From Isoetes taiwanensis (lineage: Eukaryota; Streptophyta; Lycopodiopsida; Isoetales; Isoetaceae): 64,000 bases of DNA. Both the position numbers and the translations under genes were made by a program. Shown one piece after another: positions 10,801 through 21,690 of the stretch. The stretch is from the NCBI GenBank assembly GCA_021234155.1, contig JAJEKV010000504.1, positions 102,278 to 166,277 of the forward strand. Direction: 5' to 3'. The notes below the pieces were generated by a model, which saw only the letters and a program-made list of their open reading frames with translations, searched no databases and was not told the DNA's origin. The stretch's first letter is position 1, and every line of letters starts with the position of its first letter.

Positions 10801-12780
10801 CAATGACAAAGAAGATATCCAAAAATGTAGTGCATAAGAGTTTGTTTCTTTAAACAATTAGCTTACACTAGTTTTGTTTTTTGCAAATAAATAATATTAT
10901 CTTATCTCAGTTTTCAAATACCGTTAAAAGATTACATATCTCGAATTGTGTATAATACTTCTTCCGTTGTCTATCCAATATTTGTTGTTTTGGTTATAGT
11001 TGCATCTTGCATCCGTATGTCAAAGAGTCCTTTGAAGAGTTCGTTTGCATGAATAATCTTTAGAGTTTTAGCATCTTATATATTCCTGAGCGATATTGAA
11101 ATGTATGAACCTTGCACCACATGATTTGCTCATCCTTTGCACCTCCAAAAGATGACAATTCTTAGATGATGCAACCTTTTTTTTAATTTCAACGATGTCA
11201 TGGATAGTCATTTTGACGTGCATTCTTGCAGTTAAGAAAAGAGGACATGCCAAATTATTTGTGCATTTAGATAAAAGTAATTATGTATGGATTTCTCCCT
11301 CGGGAGTGCATTACATATGCATTTCTTATCTGTTAAATGACAAGGAAATGGAGCTGAGACATGTGTATAGCAAATTAAATAAGGTAAAGACAAAATAGGA
11401 TAATTAACACTTTCTAACTAATGAAGCAAGCTCAAATTCTAAGGAGCATTCCCCTAACAGACAATCAACTTCAAAAATCTTCATGGAATATAGAGGAAAC
11501 TTATAGAATCTTTAAAATCTTAATGAATTTCAGAGACTCTTCAAAGAATCTCAAGGAATCTTACAGACTCTTTGAATATCTCTGTCAGACAACCAAGTTC
11601 AAAAATCTTCATTGAATATCAAAGAAATTTATGAAATCTTTAGAAATCTCGAGTGAATCTTGTAGAATATGAAGGAAGCTTGCAGAATTCTCTTGGAATA
11701 TAAATGAACCTTGAGGGAATCTGGAGTAGAATCTCAAAGGAATCTTCATAAAATCTAATGGAATCTTGAGAGAATTTTGGAGATCCTTCTAGTGCATGAC
11801 TCAACCAAATGGAGCCAGAGACTTGGTTTTTTAGCCAGACATCAGGGTTTCTTGAATGCCTGTTGCCTTTTGCGTTAAGTCTCTTTTGCACTATTTTAAC
11901 CCCACGACCTTGGCGTCGCGATAAATTTCTTGTAAGATATAAAAAAGCTTTAAAAGCCTTCAACTTCCAAGCACTGCCCGGTACATTATGATATTTTTTT
12001 AATGCTTCATAACCTTGAGAGTTCAAAAATGGTTTGATTAATCCATTTCACTTGTTGAATCTATAGTAAATTAGAATTCAAGATCTTTGAGGGAATTTTG
12101 ACAACTATTTATACTTGGATGGTATGATGGTTAGCCTTCATTATATACACTTGGGCGGTTGAAAGTTGACAAATGCATGTTGCATATTTAACAATAATTT
12201 ATTTACTGTTACACAAGACTTTCAACTTTGGTGAAAATACATGGAAGCCATATATTTGTTTGTATTATAAGCAACAAGGTGGTTTTCTGCCACAAGATTG
12301 TATATGCTACAATGGCTTGCATGTGCATGTGGCCACAATTGTCAAAACCTCGGCTTGACTTTTAGCAAAAAAACCTCCAAATAATGACGAAAAGATACCG
12401 CTGTTCTTTACTATCTTAATGCTTAAACACGCTGCGGATATTTGCCGAATGTCTAAACAGACATCATTCCTTGAAACTCAAACTGAAACACGCCCATTTG
12501 AATAAGTAATGTATACATGCTGGAAAGCATGAAATGAAAATACCTACATTGTTGAACAGATTTGGTATGGTTCTGTAAATGCGAACTGCAAAGCAGCAGG
12601 GTACTGCGGAAATTAAATAACTAAATTGTTGAAAAGATTTGATATAATCCTGTAAATGTGAGCTGCAATAAGCAGCAGTGAACTGCAGAAGATACAGCTT
12701 ATTGAAAGAGGAGGAGGATACATGGAATCTTACACTCAAAATCTCTTGAATGATCTTCGATCTTCAGACAAGCGGGGGAT
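10801..12780. other. Non-coding stretch with degenerate GAATCT-type repeats
   Basis: Between about 11,440 and 11,790 short degenerate repeats of the type (G)GAATCTT and AATCTCAAGGAATC follow each other. A short segment near 11,915-11,940 (CGCGATAAATTTCTTGTAAGA) resembles one near 24,638-24,655 (CGCGATAAATTTCTTATACA), so part of this is dispersed repeat. No gene recognised. The last 300 bases form the 3' flank of the STIG1-like gene. Confidence 0.5.
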
Positions 12781-12781
12781 A

Positions 12782-12787
12782 TTTATT
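12782..12787 (-). terminator. Poly(A) signal AATAAA of the STIG1-like gene
   Basis: AATAAA on the minus strand lies about 50 bases after the stop codon at 12,839. It is the nearest canonical signal and is placed as expected for a short plant 3' UTR. Confidence 0.55.
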
Positions 12788-12838
12788 GCAGAGGCTAATC
12801 TAATCTATCTAACATATATATACATAAGGCGAAGGAGC

Positions 12839-13276
12839 TTAGTAGCCACACATGCCATAGCTGCAAGTGTAAGGGCGAGTGCATCTGAAACCACACTCAC
12901 CACAATTTTTTCTGTCAGAATCAGTGTTGACGCATCTGCCTCTGCAACATGTGTAACCCCATTTGCATCTCTTTCCACATCTGCCACAGTTGTAGTTGTT
13001 GTATTTCAGATCCACGCATCGCCCGAAGCAGCAAGAGCTTGCCTGCCGATTTCTCGCGCAAATGGACGGATGCTTGCTGCAGCTCTGCGGCCTTCTTCGA
13101 CCGTGGACTGCCAACAAATGGCGCATCATCGACGACGACGACGACGACGACGACAACAACGACGACGAAGGCAAGCTTTCACCATCTTCTTCATGCATGG
13201 ACATTGCTGTAGCAGCCAGCACTGATGCACATATTGTGCATACCAACACTAGCGCTGCTATGCTTGGGCTCTTCAT
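12839..13276 (-). CDS. STIG1-like secreted cysteine-rich protein
   Basis: A single-exon frame of 145 residues with the architecture of the Stig1 family (stigma-specific protein-like), small secreted apoplastic proteins. In angiosperms members act in stigma and pollen or receptor-related signalling. Residues 1-24 are a hydrophobic signal peptide with small residues before the likely cleavage. Residues 34-49 are Ser-rich, encoded by a TCG/TCA-type trinucleotide run. From residue 66 on there are 16 cysteines, including CCFGRCV, NCGRCGKRC, CCRGRCV, NCGECGFRC and the C-terminal CSYGMCGY. The repeated CCxGxCV...NCGxCGxxC pattern is diagnostic. I chose the ATG at 13,276 because the frame upstream has no other ATG and this one is followed at once by the signal peptide. 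A TATA box lies 40 bp upstream and AATAAA 50 bp downstream. No break is seen, so it is probably functional; the tissue role is unknown. Confidence 0.92.
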   Translation of the reverse strand: MKSPSIAALVLVCTICASVLAATAMSMHEEDGESLPSSSLLSSSSSSSSMMRHLLAVHGRRRPQSCSKHPSICARNRQASSCCFGRCVDLKYNNYNCGRCGKRCKWGYTCCRGRCVNTDSDRKNCGECGFRCTRPYTCSYGMCGY

Positions 13277-13315
13277 TTTTTTCTTGAGAACAAACCAACT
13301 TCCAATACTCAACCC

Positions 13316-13321
13316 TATATA
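13316..13321 (-). promoter_or_regulatory. TATA box of the STIG1-like gene
   Basis: Read on the minus strand, CAATATATAGGG lies about 40 bp before the start codon at 13,276. This implies a very short 5' leader if transcription starts ~30 bp downstream. Position and sequence fit a plant core promoter; no transcript evidence is available here. Confidence 0.5.
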
Positions 13322-13469
13322 TTGCTTTATTTGCCTCTCTTACGCCTTAAAAATGCACTTCCTCCTCCTCCTCCTTCTTATTGTGCTACATATTCTTATT
13401 CTCCTCCTACGTTGCTTTCTAATACTTCGTTGGCAACTTGCACATGGGATCATGTAAATGCATGATAAC

Positions 13470-14249
13470 TTCTCAATCAAACTCAAATCTTGGGGGGACA
13501 TACGCCTCGGCCTTCCATGTGCTTCCTCTTCGTCGTCATTAATATACCAAATATATTTCTTTCTCCCCTTGCATACAGCTATTGTGCCTTACATACAACG
13601 CCATAATTACATATCTAAACTCAATATCAAGGGCCATATATTTTCTTCTGTCGGTATACATGCTTAATATACATAACTAGTATCAAAACCTTTTCTTAAG
13701 TTATGTTGCCTTACGAAATGGCCACATTCATTGCTTGACATTTTCTCTTCTTGTGTTGACTTTGTGTACCCTTGGTGAAAACTAACTTCTCATCTCCATT
13801 GTCAAACTGTAAAACGTATCCTGGCAGTTGCTTAGAAGATGCGCATTTTTCGCCTGTAACATTGGAACCATCAAACGGTTTAAAAAAATGATTAGTTTTA
13901 TACTATATTTTATTTACATAGAATGGAATAATTGGTGATGCACATGGAATGAATGCATTTGTGACATTTGTAACAAGAATGAATGTCTTTCGTGTAGTGA
14001 ACTTGACATGTTCAAAAATAGAGCACTCTCACTGTCGCATTTCTATACTTAGGATCACGTGAACTAGAATTTACTTGCACTAGGAACCATTCCAAATGTG
14101 AAAGTGGGGCCATTGAGGTGAGCATCATGGTCCCTACCTAGTGATTCTATAGCATTTTATATTCACTTTGACTATATATGTTGTCAAAATAAAAATTATT
14201 ATTCATTATGGGGCCATGAATAGATCTTAGATCTTTCTACTTGTGTTTA
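13470..14249. other. Non-coding stretch upstream of the STIG1-like gene
   Basis: AT-rich, short frames only. It would include more distal promoter sequence of the STIG1-like gene. No further motif is claimed. Confidence 0.45.
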
Positions 14250-14485
14250 GTCACTGCGTTTTTTAGTTTAACATCCTTGACGTATGCTAGTTGCTAGGGA
14301 GTTTGTTGCAAATTAGTTGCTAATATGAGTTTTTTCAAATTAGCATCCTTGGTATATGTTAGTTGCTAAGGAAGTGTGCTAGTTGCTAGTGTTTTTGTTG
14401 CAAATTAGTGCTAAATATGAAATTTTTCAAATTAGCATCCTTGGTATATATGTTAGTTGATAAGGTTTTTGTTGCATGTATAACT
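14250..14485 (+). repeat. Imperfect tandem repeat, ~3 units
   Basis: The unit combines TTAGCATCCTTGGTATATGTTAGTTG, GCTAGTTGCTA and TTTGTTGCAAATTAG, repeated about three times with indels. Non-coding. Confidence 0.7.
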
Positions 14486-15049
14486 CTATATTTCGGTTTT
14501 AATTATTTGCCTCTGCTATTCTCTTTGTTACGGACGATGGTCATGCGCAGGCGCGACAACATCTTGTGTATCTCTTTGCTAAGGACAATGATCGGGCGAA
14601 GTGTGTGACGACATCCCTTGTATCCCTTGTATTTTGTTGTCAAGATGGTATCATAGACATTTTCCTATACTATATTTTTCTATGAGGATGATGTCGATCA
14701 TATCGGGGCATGATATGTTTAGTTAGTTATGCTTGACCAGCCGCTACATGTGCTGTTGAAGACGACCTCTATAGGCTTGTTGGGATCATACCTTCATTTA
14801 ACCACGATTCTGTTGATTTGAAATTATTTCACATTTCATTTTTTTGAAAATGGCATAAGAATATGTCTTTCACACTTGATTTTGTGGTTCTTTGGAGTAA
14901 AAGATAAGATTTTAAGGCTTTAATTTTCAAAGAACCTAGTTTAAGATTGATCAAAACATTACAATATGAACATAAATTATGCATTTAAAATCAATTTTAT
15001 GAAAATATTGCAGATATATAGTAGAAAAATGATCTATTTACATGGACTT

Positions 15050-15535
15050 TTGAGAAAAAATAAGATTCTAACCTTTTGGACCAACATATTAGGTCCAATT
15101 CGAGGACGCGTTGCAAGAATAGAGACCATGCTCTGCCATATCTCGTGCTTAGTGCGATAATTGGTGCAAAAATACAAATTTTAGCTGTAAAAAAACTAGG
15201 ATTCTGACTTTTCAGATCAATATACTATGTCCAATTGGAGGTGGCATGGCAAGAATAGCATACTCTTCTTTGCCACATCTTGCGCTAAGCGCGAGGATTA
15301 GTGCAAGAATTTAAATATTAATTTTACAAATTTGACGCCACATGGCAGAATAACAACCCATTCTCTGTCACATCTCGCGCTACTCGCGAGGGTTAATGCA
15401 AAAATACAAATTTATATTGTAGAAAAACTAAGATTTCAACCTTTCAGATCAAGAAACTGAGTCCAATTGGATATCATATGACAAGAATAGTAGAACTTTC
15501 TACCACATATCACGCTTAGCGCGACAAGGCAAAAT
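15050..15535 (+). repeat. Diverged tandem repeat, 3-4 units of ~110-150 bp
   Basis: Each unit carries a block like AAGATT(C/T)(T/C)(A/G)AC(C/T)TTT..(G)ATCAA, then GTCCAATT, a CAAGAATAG block, and CACATCTCGCGCTA..GCGAG followed by GTGCAAAAATACAAATT. Units differ by 10-30% and by indels, so the array is old. The CGC-rich core in an AT-rich unit is noticeable. It ends directly at the poly-A and (TC)n tract. Confidence 0.75.
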
Positions 15536-15542
15536 AGAAATT

Positions 15543-15788
<246 letters not shown>

Positions 15789-16179
15789 CCCCTTCCTTTT
15801 TCCCCTTTTGCTAAGAAGGATGTGGCAGAAAAGGGTCTACTATTCACCTTTGGCCCCCTAATTTCTCATATAATCTGAAAGCAGATAATTAAAAGCATTT
15901 CAACACTATTATAAAGGAACTTTTTGCAAAATGAATCGATTTGACAATACCCATTTCTCAATTTCAAGCCTGAAAGCACCCGTCATCCATTATAGATAAG
16001 AATTTCTGGATAGATGAAAAAAAGAGGTGATTTTCTTACCTTAATTTGCAAAGAGCTGAAGAGCTTTGATCACTCTTACCTGGCTGCTTCATCAAGGTAA
16101 ATCTGTCAAACACTTGCCAAACCAGAACCCATCGAACTCATGGAAGATAAGAACAGAAGCTCGCGCGTTGAGGGTCCAG

Positions 16180-16326
16180 TTGAGGCGCCAAGAGTTCGTA
16201 TTGGTGCCAGGCGCCAGGAGCTCACTCGGCGCTAGGCGCCAGGAACTCGCATTGGCCGCTAGGCGCCAGGGAAAGAAAAAAGAGAGAAACAATAAAACTC
16301 GCCTGGCAACCAGGCGCCAAGCGTCA
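16180..16326 (+). repeat. Cluster of five GGCGCC palindromes in related short repeats
   Basis: AGGCGCCA occurs five times in about 145 bp, within the wider units CTAGGCGCCAGGAACTCG and CCAGGCGCCAGGAGCTCA. Local GC content is far above the surroundings. Both strands stay open across it, but nothing suggests a protein. Confidence 0.75.
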
Positions 16327-16699
16327 GATAAAGACGTTCCCATTCCAGAAGAAAAAAGAACTAACTTAACCCTAAAATTCGTAGTCTGTAGGAAGCCCAT
16401 ACACTAGGTGGGAAATCCAAATTTTAGTAGTTGGCAGGTTGGGTGGGAACCTTAAAACCAACACTCGGGGGGGAAACAAAAAATTAGAACTAGGCAGGAA
16501 CCCTGAAACTGACAACCCTGAAACTGGCACATGGAGACCCCGAGACTAACAACCCTAAAACCCACATCCGATGGATTAAAAATCGTGGAATAATTTCAAA
16601 TTAATAGAATCGTGGTTATTTGATTATAGATATGCGGTCTCAACTGTGTTCTCCGATGCATTATTGAATTGTCCTATATGGTTGTACAGTCTATCAAGA

Positions 16700-16855
16700 T
16701 ACTTATTATTGCTAAGGTTTTCCCCTCGAAAACCCTTCAGGTAGGGGTTTTTTAATTCTGACAGTAATATGCTTGCTGCTTTCTTTACTTGGGTCCCAGA
16801 TAAAAATACATCTTATTCTATTATGCTCCTTCCCTCCCTCCCTCCCTCTCTAATT
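16700..16855 (+). mobile_element. SINE-like dispersed repeat, copy 2
   Basis: Same block order as the copy at 2,487: ATTATTGCTAAGGTTTTCCCC, TCGAAAACCC, GGTAGGGGTTTTTTAATTCTG, ACAGTAATA. A 3' part follows and ends in a (CCCT)n-like tail (TCCCTCCCTCCCTC). The tail differs from copy 1, as expected for independently acquired simple-repeat tails. Confidence 0.55.
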
Positions 16856-16989
16856 TTTTCATCTCTAGCACTGTACGATGAGAGATAAAATTTATACGTA
16901 TTTGGGGAGAGATGCCTGAGAGATAATTATCTCTCAATAACTCGCAAGCCTTAATTCCTTTTAGTTAGTACATTTTATTGACGGACATA

Positions 16990-18860
16990 CGTAAAGGGGC
17001 AGGTCAGGGCAGTCAGGGGCATCTTTTACCCTCCCTAGCATCGTTTTCGGCTATGGCTTTTTGTTTCTATGATTCAGAGATCGCTCGAATTTGTGTTTTC
17101 TTTTCTCGCACCATGGCGTTAGTGCACGAAGCAAGAAGGGGAAAAAATGCCTTTGCCACCCTGCCCTAAAGGGAATTTTTTTTTTTTTTTTTTGAAGGAT
17201 AATAGGATTATCTCTCCCACCTTTTTTTCGATCATGTGGGAGCTCTCTCTCTCTCTCTCCCCCCTCCCTCTCCCTCCCTTCCCAGTTCTGTCTTTCTAGT
17301 GCTTGAAGGTGTGACACCAACACCTTGGTATAAGCTACCTTGTTAAGGGGACAATTAAACCCTTTGGTGGTTGCTTTTTGTTGTATATATATGTTTTCTA
17401 GGTTTTGGATATTGGGTGGCCTTTGAACTCAAGTAGCATGCCTGATACATTTAGTTTTTAACCCATTAGGAATTGTTGAATTCAAGTAGCATGCTAGATA
17501 CATTTTGTTTTTCCCCCAATTCGTCTAGGCCAAGTTTAGTTCCTAAGGGGGCATATAAGTAAGTGGTATTTGTTTCATCTACGTGAGTGGTATTTTATCA
17601 TCTAGATCAAGCCAAAATGTTTATTTTTTGTGGCATGTTAGTGTAATCTGAGAAGCTTTTGAATTATTGTGTATTGTCATTTCAAGTTTTAAGGGATTGA
17701 CGTATGTTGATATATTTCATATTCTTTTTTTAGTTTTGTGGATCACCGATCCTCAAATTATCTTTGGTTTAACCTTAGGGGGAAATATACAAAGACAAAT
17801 CTTGAGTTAATGGACTTGATTATATGGTACACACGTGGCAAGACAATAATATGCCATCCAACGCTTTAAAGCATGACTATTTCTATCTCATATTGCCAAT
17901 GAATAAGCCATCAAAAAATCGAAAAGCATGCCTAATGCTACCCTATACCACGTGATGCCTAACCAATCCACCCACACATTACAATCACTAACTGAGGCAA
18001 AAACAAAGTCGTGGGAATTGAACACGACCTGACAAGAGAAAACTCAGGTTCGAACTTCAAAGTCTAGGAATTCTCTAGGATTGTTAAAAGCTCAGGTCAG
18101 TTGCTTGGCAGTCAGGGTGCTCTTGGAAATAGTTGCTTGGAAGCCAGGGTGCGTATGGAAATAGTTGCAGACCTTGTTTTGTCTCTAGTGAATTTTAGAG
18201 TTGGGTTCAACTCTTGGGAGTTGCCGCAAAGGAACACACGCCTAAGGACGAAATTACATCTTGCGCCTGAAGATCGACGTGACTTCAATTTTTAAAGTTC
18301 AAGTAAGCCAAAGCGTTCCATTCCAGTAGAGACGAATTTTCCAGATGGCCAGGGCTGGTTTTAAAGAGGGTTTCAGTCAGAAAGAAAGGTGGAATCATGT
18401 CGGCTAGATATAGCATTATCACAGACTCCATTTGCACGGTCCCGTTTTCTACCCGTAACTTCTCCAAGTCCGAGTCTGATCACTCCATAGTAATATTTAC
18501 CGTTTGAGAAGTGCATATGTTAATAAGTTAATAACATCAATCTTGTTAATTTGGGATTTTCAGGTATGGCTGAAAACATTTTTGGATTTTTTTTTTAATT
18601 AATTTCATATAATTTTGGGGATTCTGGTCGCCGGAAAAACTTACTGATTTCCAAGTATCGTAGAAGTTTTGCCATGAGCACCATGCCCTCCAATGCCGGT
18701 GCCAAAGATATGCCCATGTCCGAAAGCAAAGGCACAGCGATCTTAGATGCTCTCGACACACCACTACATCGAGTTACTCGCGATCACCTATGGTAGTAGC
18801 CGTTGGGAGCTTACATCCTGCAGATTTCGGCCGTCAGACTTGCTCTTCTGGGGCATGGTA
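16990..18860. other. Non-coding stretch with short repeats
   Basis: It contains a poly-T run (17,177-17,193), a CT-rich block (about 17,236-17,285) and a 32-bp tandem pair at about 18,096-18,160 (AGTTGCTTGG.A.(T/C)CAGGGTGC). No gene recognised. Confidence 0.45.
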
Positions 18861-18861
18861 T

Positions 18862-19055
18862 TTGAGAGCCTACTGTTAGGGTTTTTCCTCCCAAGTGGGG
18901 GTTTTTTCATCCCGGTAGTAGGGTTCTACTGTACAGTTACATTGTTTGTTTTTGGTGTTGGGGTTTTTGGCTTTTTGCTCGTTACGTGCCGATCTCATAG
19001 GCCCTCGGCCTCCGTGGACGTTAAAATAAACTTCCTTCCTTCCTTCCTTCCTATG
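18862..19055 (+). mobile_element. SINE-like dispersed repeat, copy 3
   Basis: It reads GAGCCTACTGTTAGGGTTTT, TCCTCCCAAGTGGGGGTTTT, CATCCCGGTAGTAGGGTTC. The shared 3' block CATAGGCCCTCGGCCTCCGT, GGACGTTAAAATAAA and a (CTTC)n tail follow. It matches copy 1 most clearly in the 3' block and gives the best view of the element's 3' end. Confidence 0.6.
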
Positions 19056-19284
19056 ATTTTTTCTTCTGGGAATTGCACTCCGAGGGCATGCCACAGAGGA
19101 GCCTACATGCATTGTCGTGGCATCCATGGCTGCTCTTCTAAAATTACAATAGGCCATAAGGTTCCCAAATGAATGGGTTAGTAAGGTTTTGGCAATGGTG
19201 GGGAGAGAAATGGGGGTTAGGGTTTGGTGTTTTTTTTTTTTGGTCTGTGCAATGGTTTCGTGGTGGAGATTCGTGGCAGGGCTG

Positions 19285-19932
19285 GCCCGAGCATGGCGGT
19301 CGCCCGATGGGTGGATTATTTGGAGGAGATTGAGGCCATCTTTGGGCGCCGGATGGTGTCATTCGGGAGGCTGGGAGGCTCCCGGCATATGTCTTGCCAA
19401 AAAGGGCGTTTGTGGCAGCATTCTTCGTGGCTGGAGACATGCCTTCTCTGCATTTCTTACTGCTTTATAAGGAGGAGGCGCTTGAGATGGGATTACCCGG
19501 TGCGAGGGAAAGCTTTGTCCTGCTTGCTAGGGAGGAGAAGAAATTCTTACGCACATTCAAAAGGAATACTTCAACGCTGATAGCAGCTATGTGGTGTGTG
19601 GGCTGATTGAGGGGTCATCAGGTGTGCTCTTCGATTGCCTAATTGTGGAGCGTTTCCTTCCATTGTCTGTGTTTTCTGTGCTAGAGACGGTAGAGACACA
19701 TCAGTCATTTGTTGCAGCCACGAACTTTCTTGAGAAGTACATTGGTTGTCTAGCTGCAATTCCAATTGCTCTTTTTGTGGAGCGGAGACATGGCTGCGAT
19801 GCAGGGCGAGGCGAGTGGAGTTGTACAAGTGGAAAGACCCGAGAATTGGCTGGGTGGTTCTTGGGGTTCTTTGTAAAGCCAGGACTGTTTCTTGTGAATA
19901 GAAGGGCTTCTCATCAGTGCAGAGTTCTGTAG
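19285..19932 (+). pseudogene. Coding-like remnant, unrecognised, frame-broken
   Basis: An ATG at about 19,293 opens MAVARWVDYLEEIEAIFGRR. Further on, another frame reads RAFVAAFFVAGDMPSLHFLL and EEALEMGLPGARESFVLLAR. A third open frame, 19,591-19,932, contains LPLSVFSVLETVETHQSFV. GC content is higher than around it. This suggests a former gene with indels, or exons whose borders I could not set. No family is recognised. AT-rich sequence follows the last stop. It lies right after SINE-like copy 3. Confidence 0.3.
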
Positions 19933-20274
19933 TGTAATATAGGGTGCAAGTACATGTAGTATATGAATTGGATAATTGGATGAATCTTGTTCCGTGATGT
20001 TTTCTCTTATTTTGGACTTCTGTTCATAGTCTGCTTATGCACAAAGGTGTTGTGCATGGACGCCCTTTGTGGAAGCTTCTTCCTCAGCCTTCTTTCATGA
20101 TTGTTCAGGTTTCAGGTTTCTAAGATATGCACATCTGGGAATGCAGTACATGTGACGTGTTCCATTTTGTTCCCTCTTATGTGATTGTGTTGTCCTCTGC
20201 TCATAGTCTGCTGGTGTACAGACGTCTTGGCCAGGGACGCGCTTTGTGAAACCTTGTTGTTGTGAGCTGTGCAC

Positions 20275-20415
20275 TTTGGTTAAGTGTGTATCTAGCAATG
20301 TAATATATGTCACTTGCTGACTTTACTTCACTGTTATATTAGTGTGCATCTGTGACAATGTAATGTATGTCACTTGTTGACTTCAGTTCACTGTTATGTT
20401 AGTGTGCATCTGTTG
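20275..20415 (+). repeat. Tandem duplication, two units of ~62 bp
   Basis: Both units share TAATGTATGTCACTTG.TGACTT.(C)(A/T).TTCACTGTTAT.TTAGTGTGCATCTGT with few differences. Non-coding. Confidence 0.75.
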
Positions 20416-21485
20416 AAAATACAATGTTATGACCTTTACTATTTATTTGTATGGATGGAAGTATTGGTTGTATGTATGTACGTAGAAAGGCCGTATGGGG
20501 TGCGCGGGTGTGTACGGGGGTCTGATGTGGAAATTCCACAACCCTTGATCTGGCACATTCATGGAATAATTCTTCGATCCAATGATCGAAAAAAAGCAAT
20601 AAGGATAGAGCAATAAGGATGGATGCATTGAAAATTTCCCCTTCAGCAGGTGGCTCTACATTTTCGGCAGTAGCAAATCCATTTGCAAATGATATTGTGC
20701 AATTCGGAATGGGTCTAGTCGCATTTGCATTTAGTTTGCAACTTCCCGCCACTGCTTGGATTACAGAGCCTAATCGGCTGGCCTAATCGACTGGCATAAT
20801 GGACAAAGATTATAATTTAGGGCTATTCATCCGGCATACGATTCTTGCCGAATTTATGTTTGCATGACGGGGATGCATGCAGCCCCTGGACTTAGCTTCG
20901 ATTTAGATCTTTGGTCATGTCTTAGGGCTTGGATTTCCTTACTTCGACTCTCAGTTCTGAGTAAGCATTTGATTTGTTTTTTCTGGATCTATTTGGTATT
21001 CTTGCATTAATCTTCGAATTCTGTTTTGCAGGTTATTTTCTTCATGGCAATTATACACTTCGGATGTGCAATGGTTTTCGTGTGCAGAGGCATAATACAA
21101 CTCACAAATATATGGGACGTGATCTTATTTTAGGCCTATTTATAGCATCAGATTACAATATAAGACATTTCTATGCTCTTTGAGTTGGATCAATTATCTT
21201 ACGTGCAGTACCTATTTATACTTGCCCTATAGTATGGCACCAACATTTGTGAAGTGAAGAATCAGGTATGCCACTCACATCTGCTCAAACGTTTATTTGC
21301 ATTTCCTACATTTGTTTGGATTCCAGATATAGACAGGCTTCATGTGTGTGCAGGTTAAAACACTTAGTTGTTCTTTATATCTTTTGCACACTGCTCCAAA
21401 ATATGTTCTTTGTAGAGGGCCTTATTGCATATTATACTGCTCTCTATTTTCTGATAAAGATCATAGCTCTTTGATTTTTTTCTTC

Positions 21486-21690
21486 GAAGTTCTATGTTGC
21501 AAGCAATGGAGTTTTATACTGCAGCATTAATTGGATAGTCTTAAACTCCATGAAGTTATTCTTTTGATGTGAATTGAAACATTAGAAGTCCTATGTTGCA
21601 AGCAATGGAGTTTTATACTGCTGCATTGATTGGATAGTCTTAAACTCCATGAAGTTATTCTTTTGATGTAAATTGAAACACTAAAGCTAG
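21486..21690 (+). repeat. Tandem duplication, two units of 99 bp
   Basis: CTATGTTGCAAGCAATGGAG begins at 21,492 and again at 21,591. The units match throughout with about four substitutions, so the duplication is fairly recent. Non-coding. Confidence 0.9.

Noticed and set aside
20399-20790. Open frames on both strands, one with a membrane-like segment (IVQFGMGLVAFAFSLQLPA), which suggested an organelle-derived small membrane protein
   Set aside because: Compared from memory with plastid psb, pet, psa and ndh proteins and found no convincing match. Neither strand has supporting splice or codon evidence.
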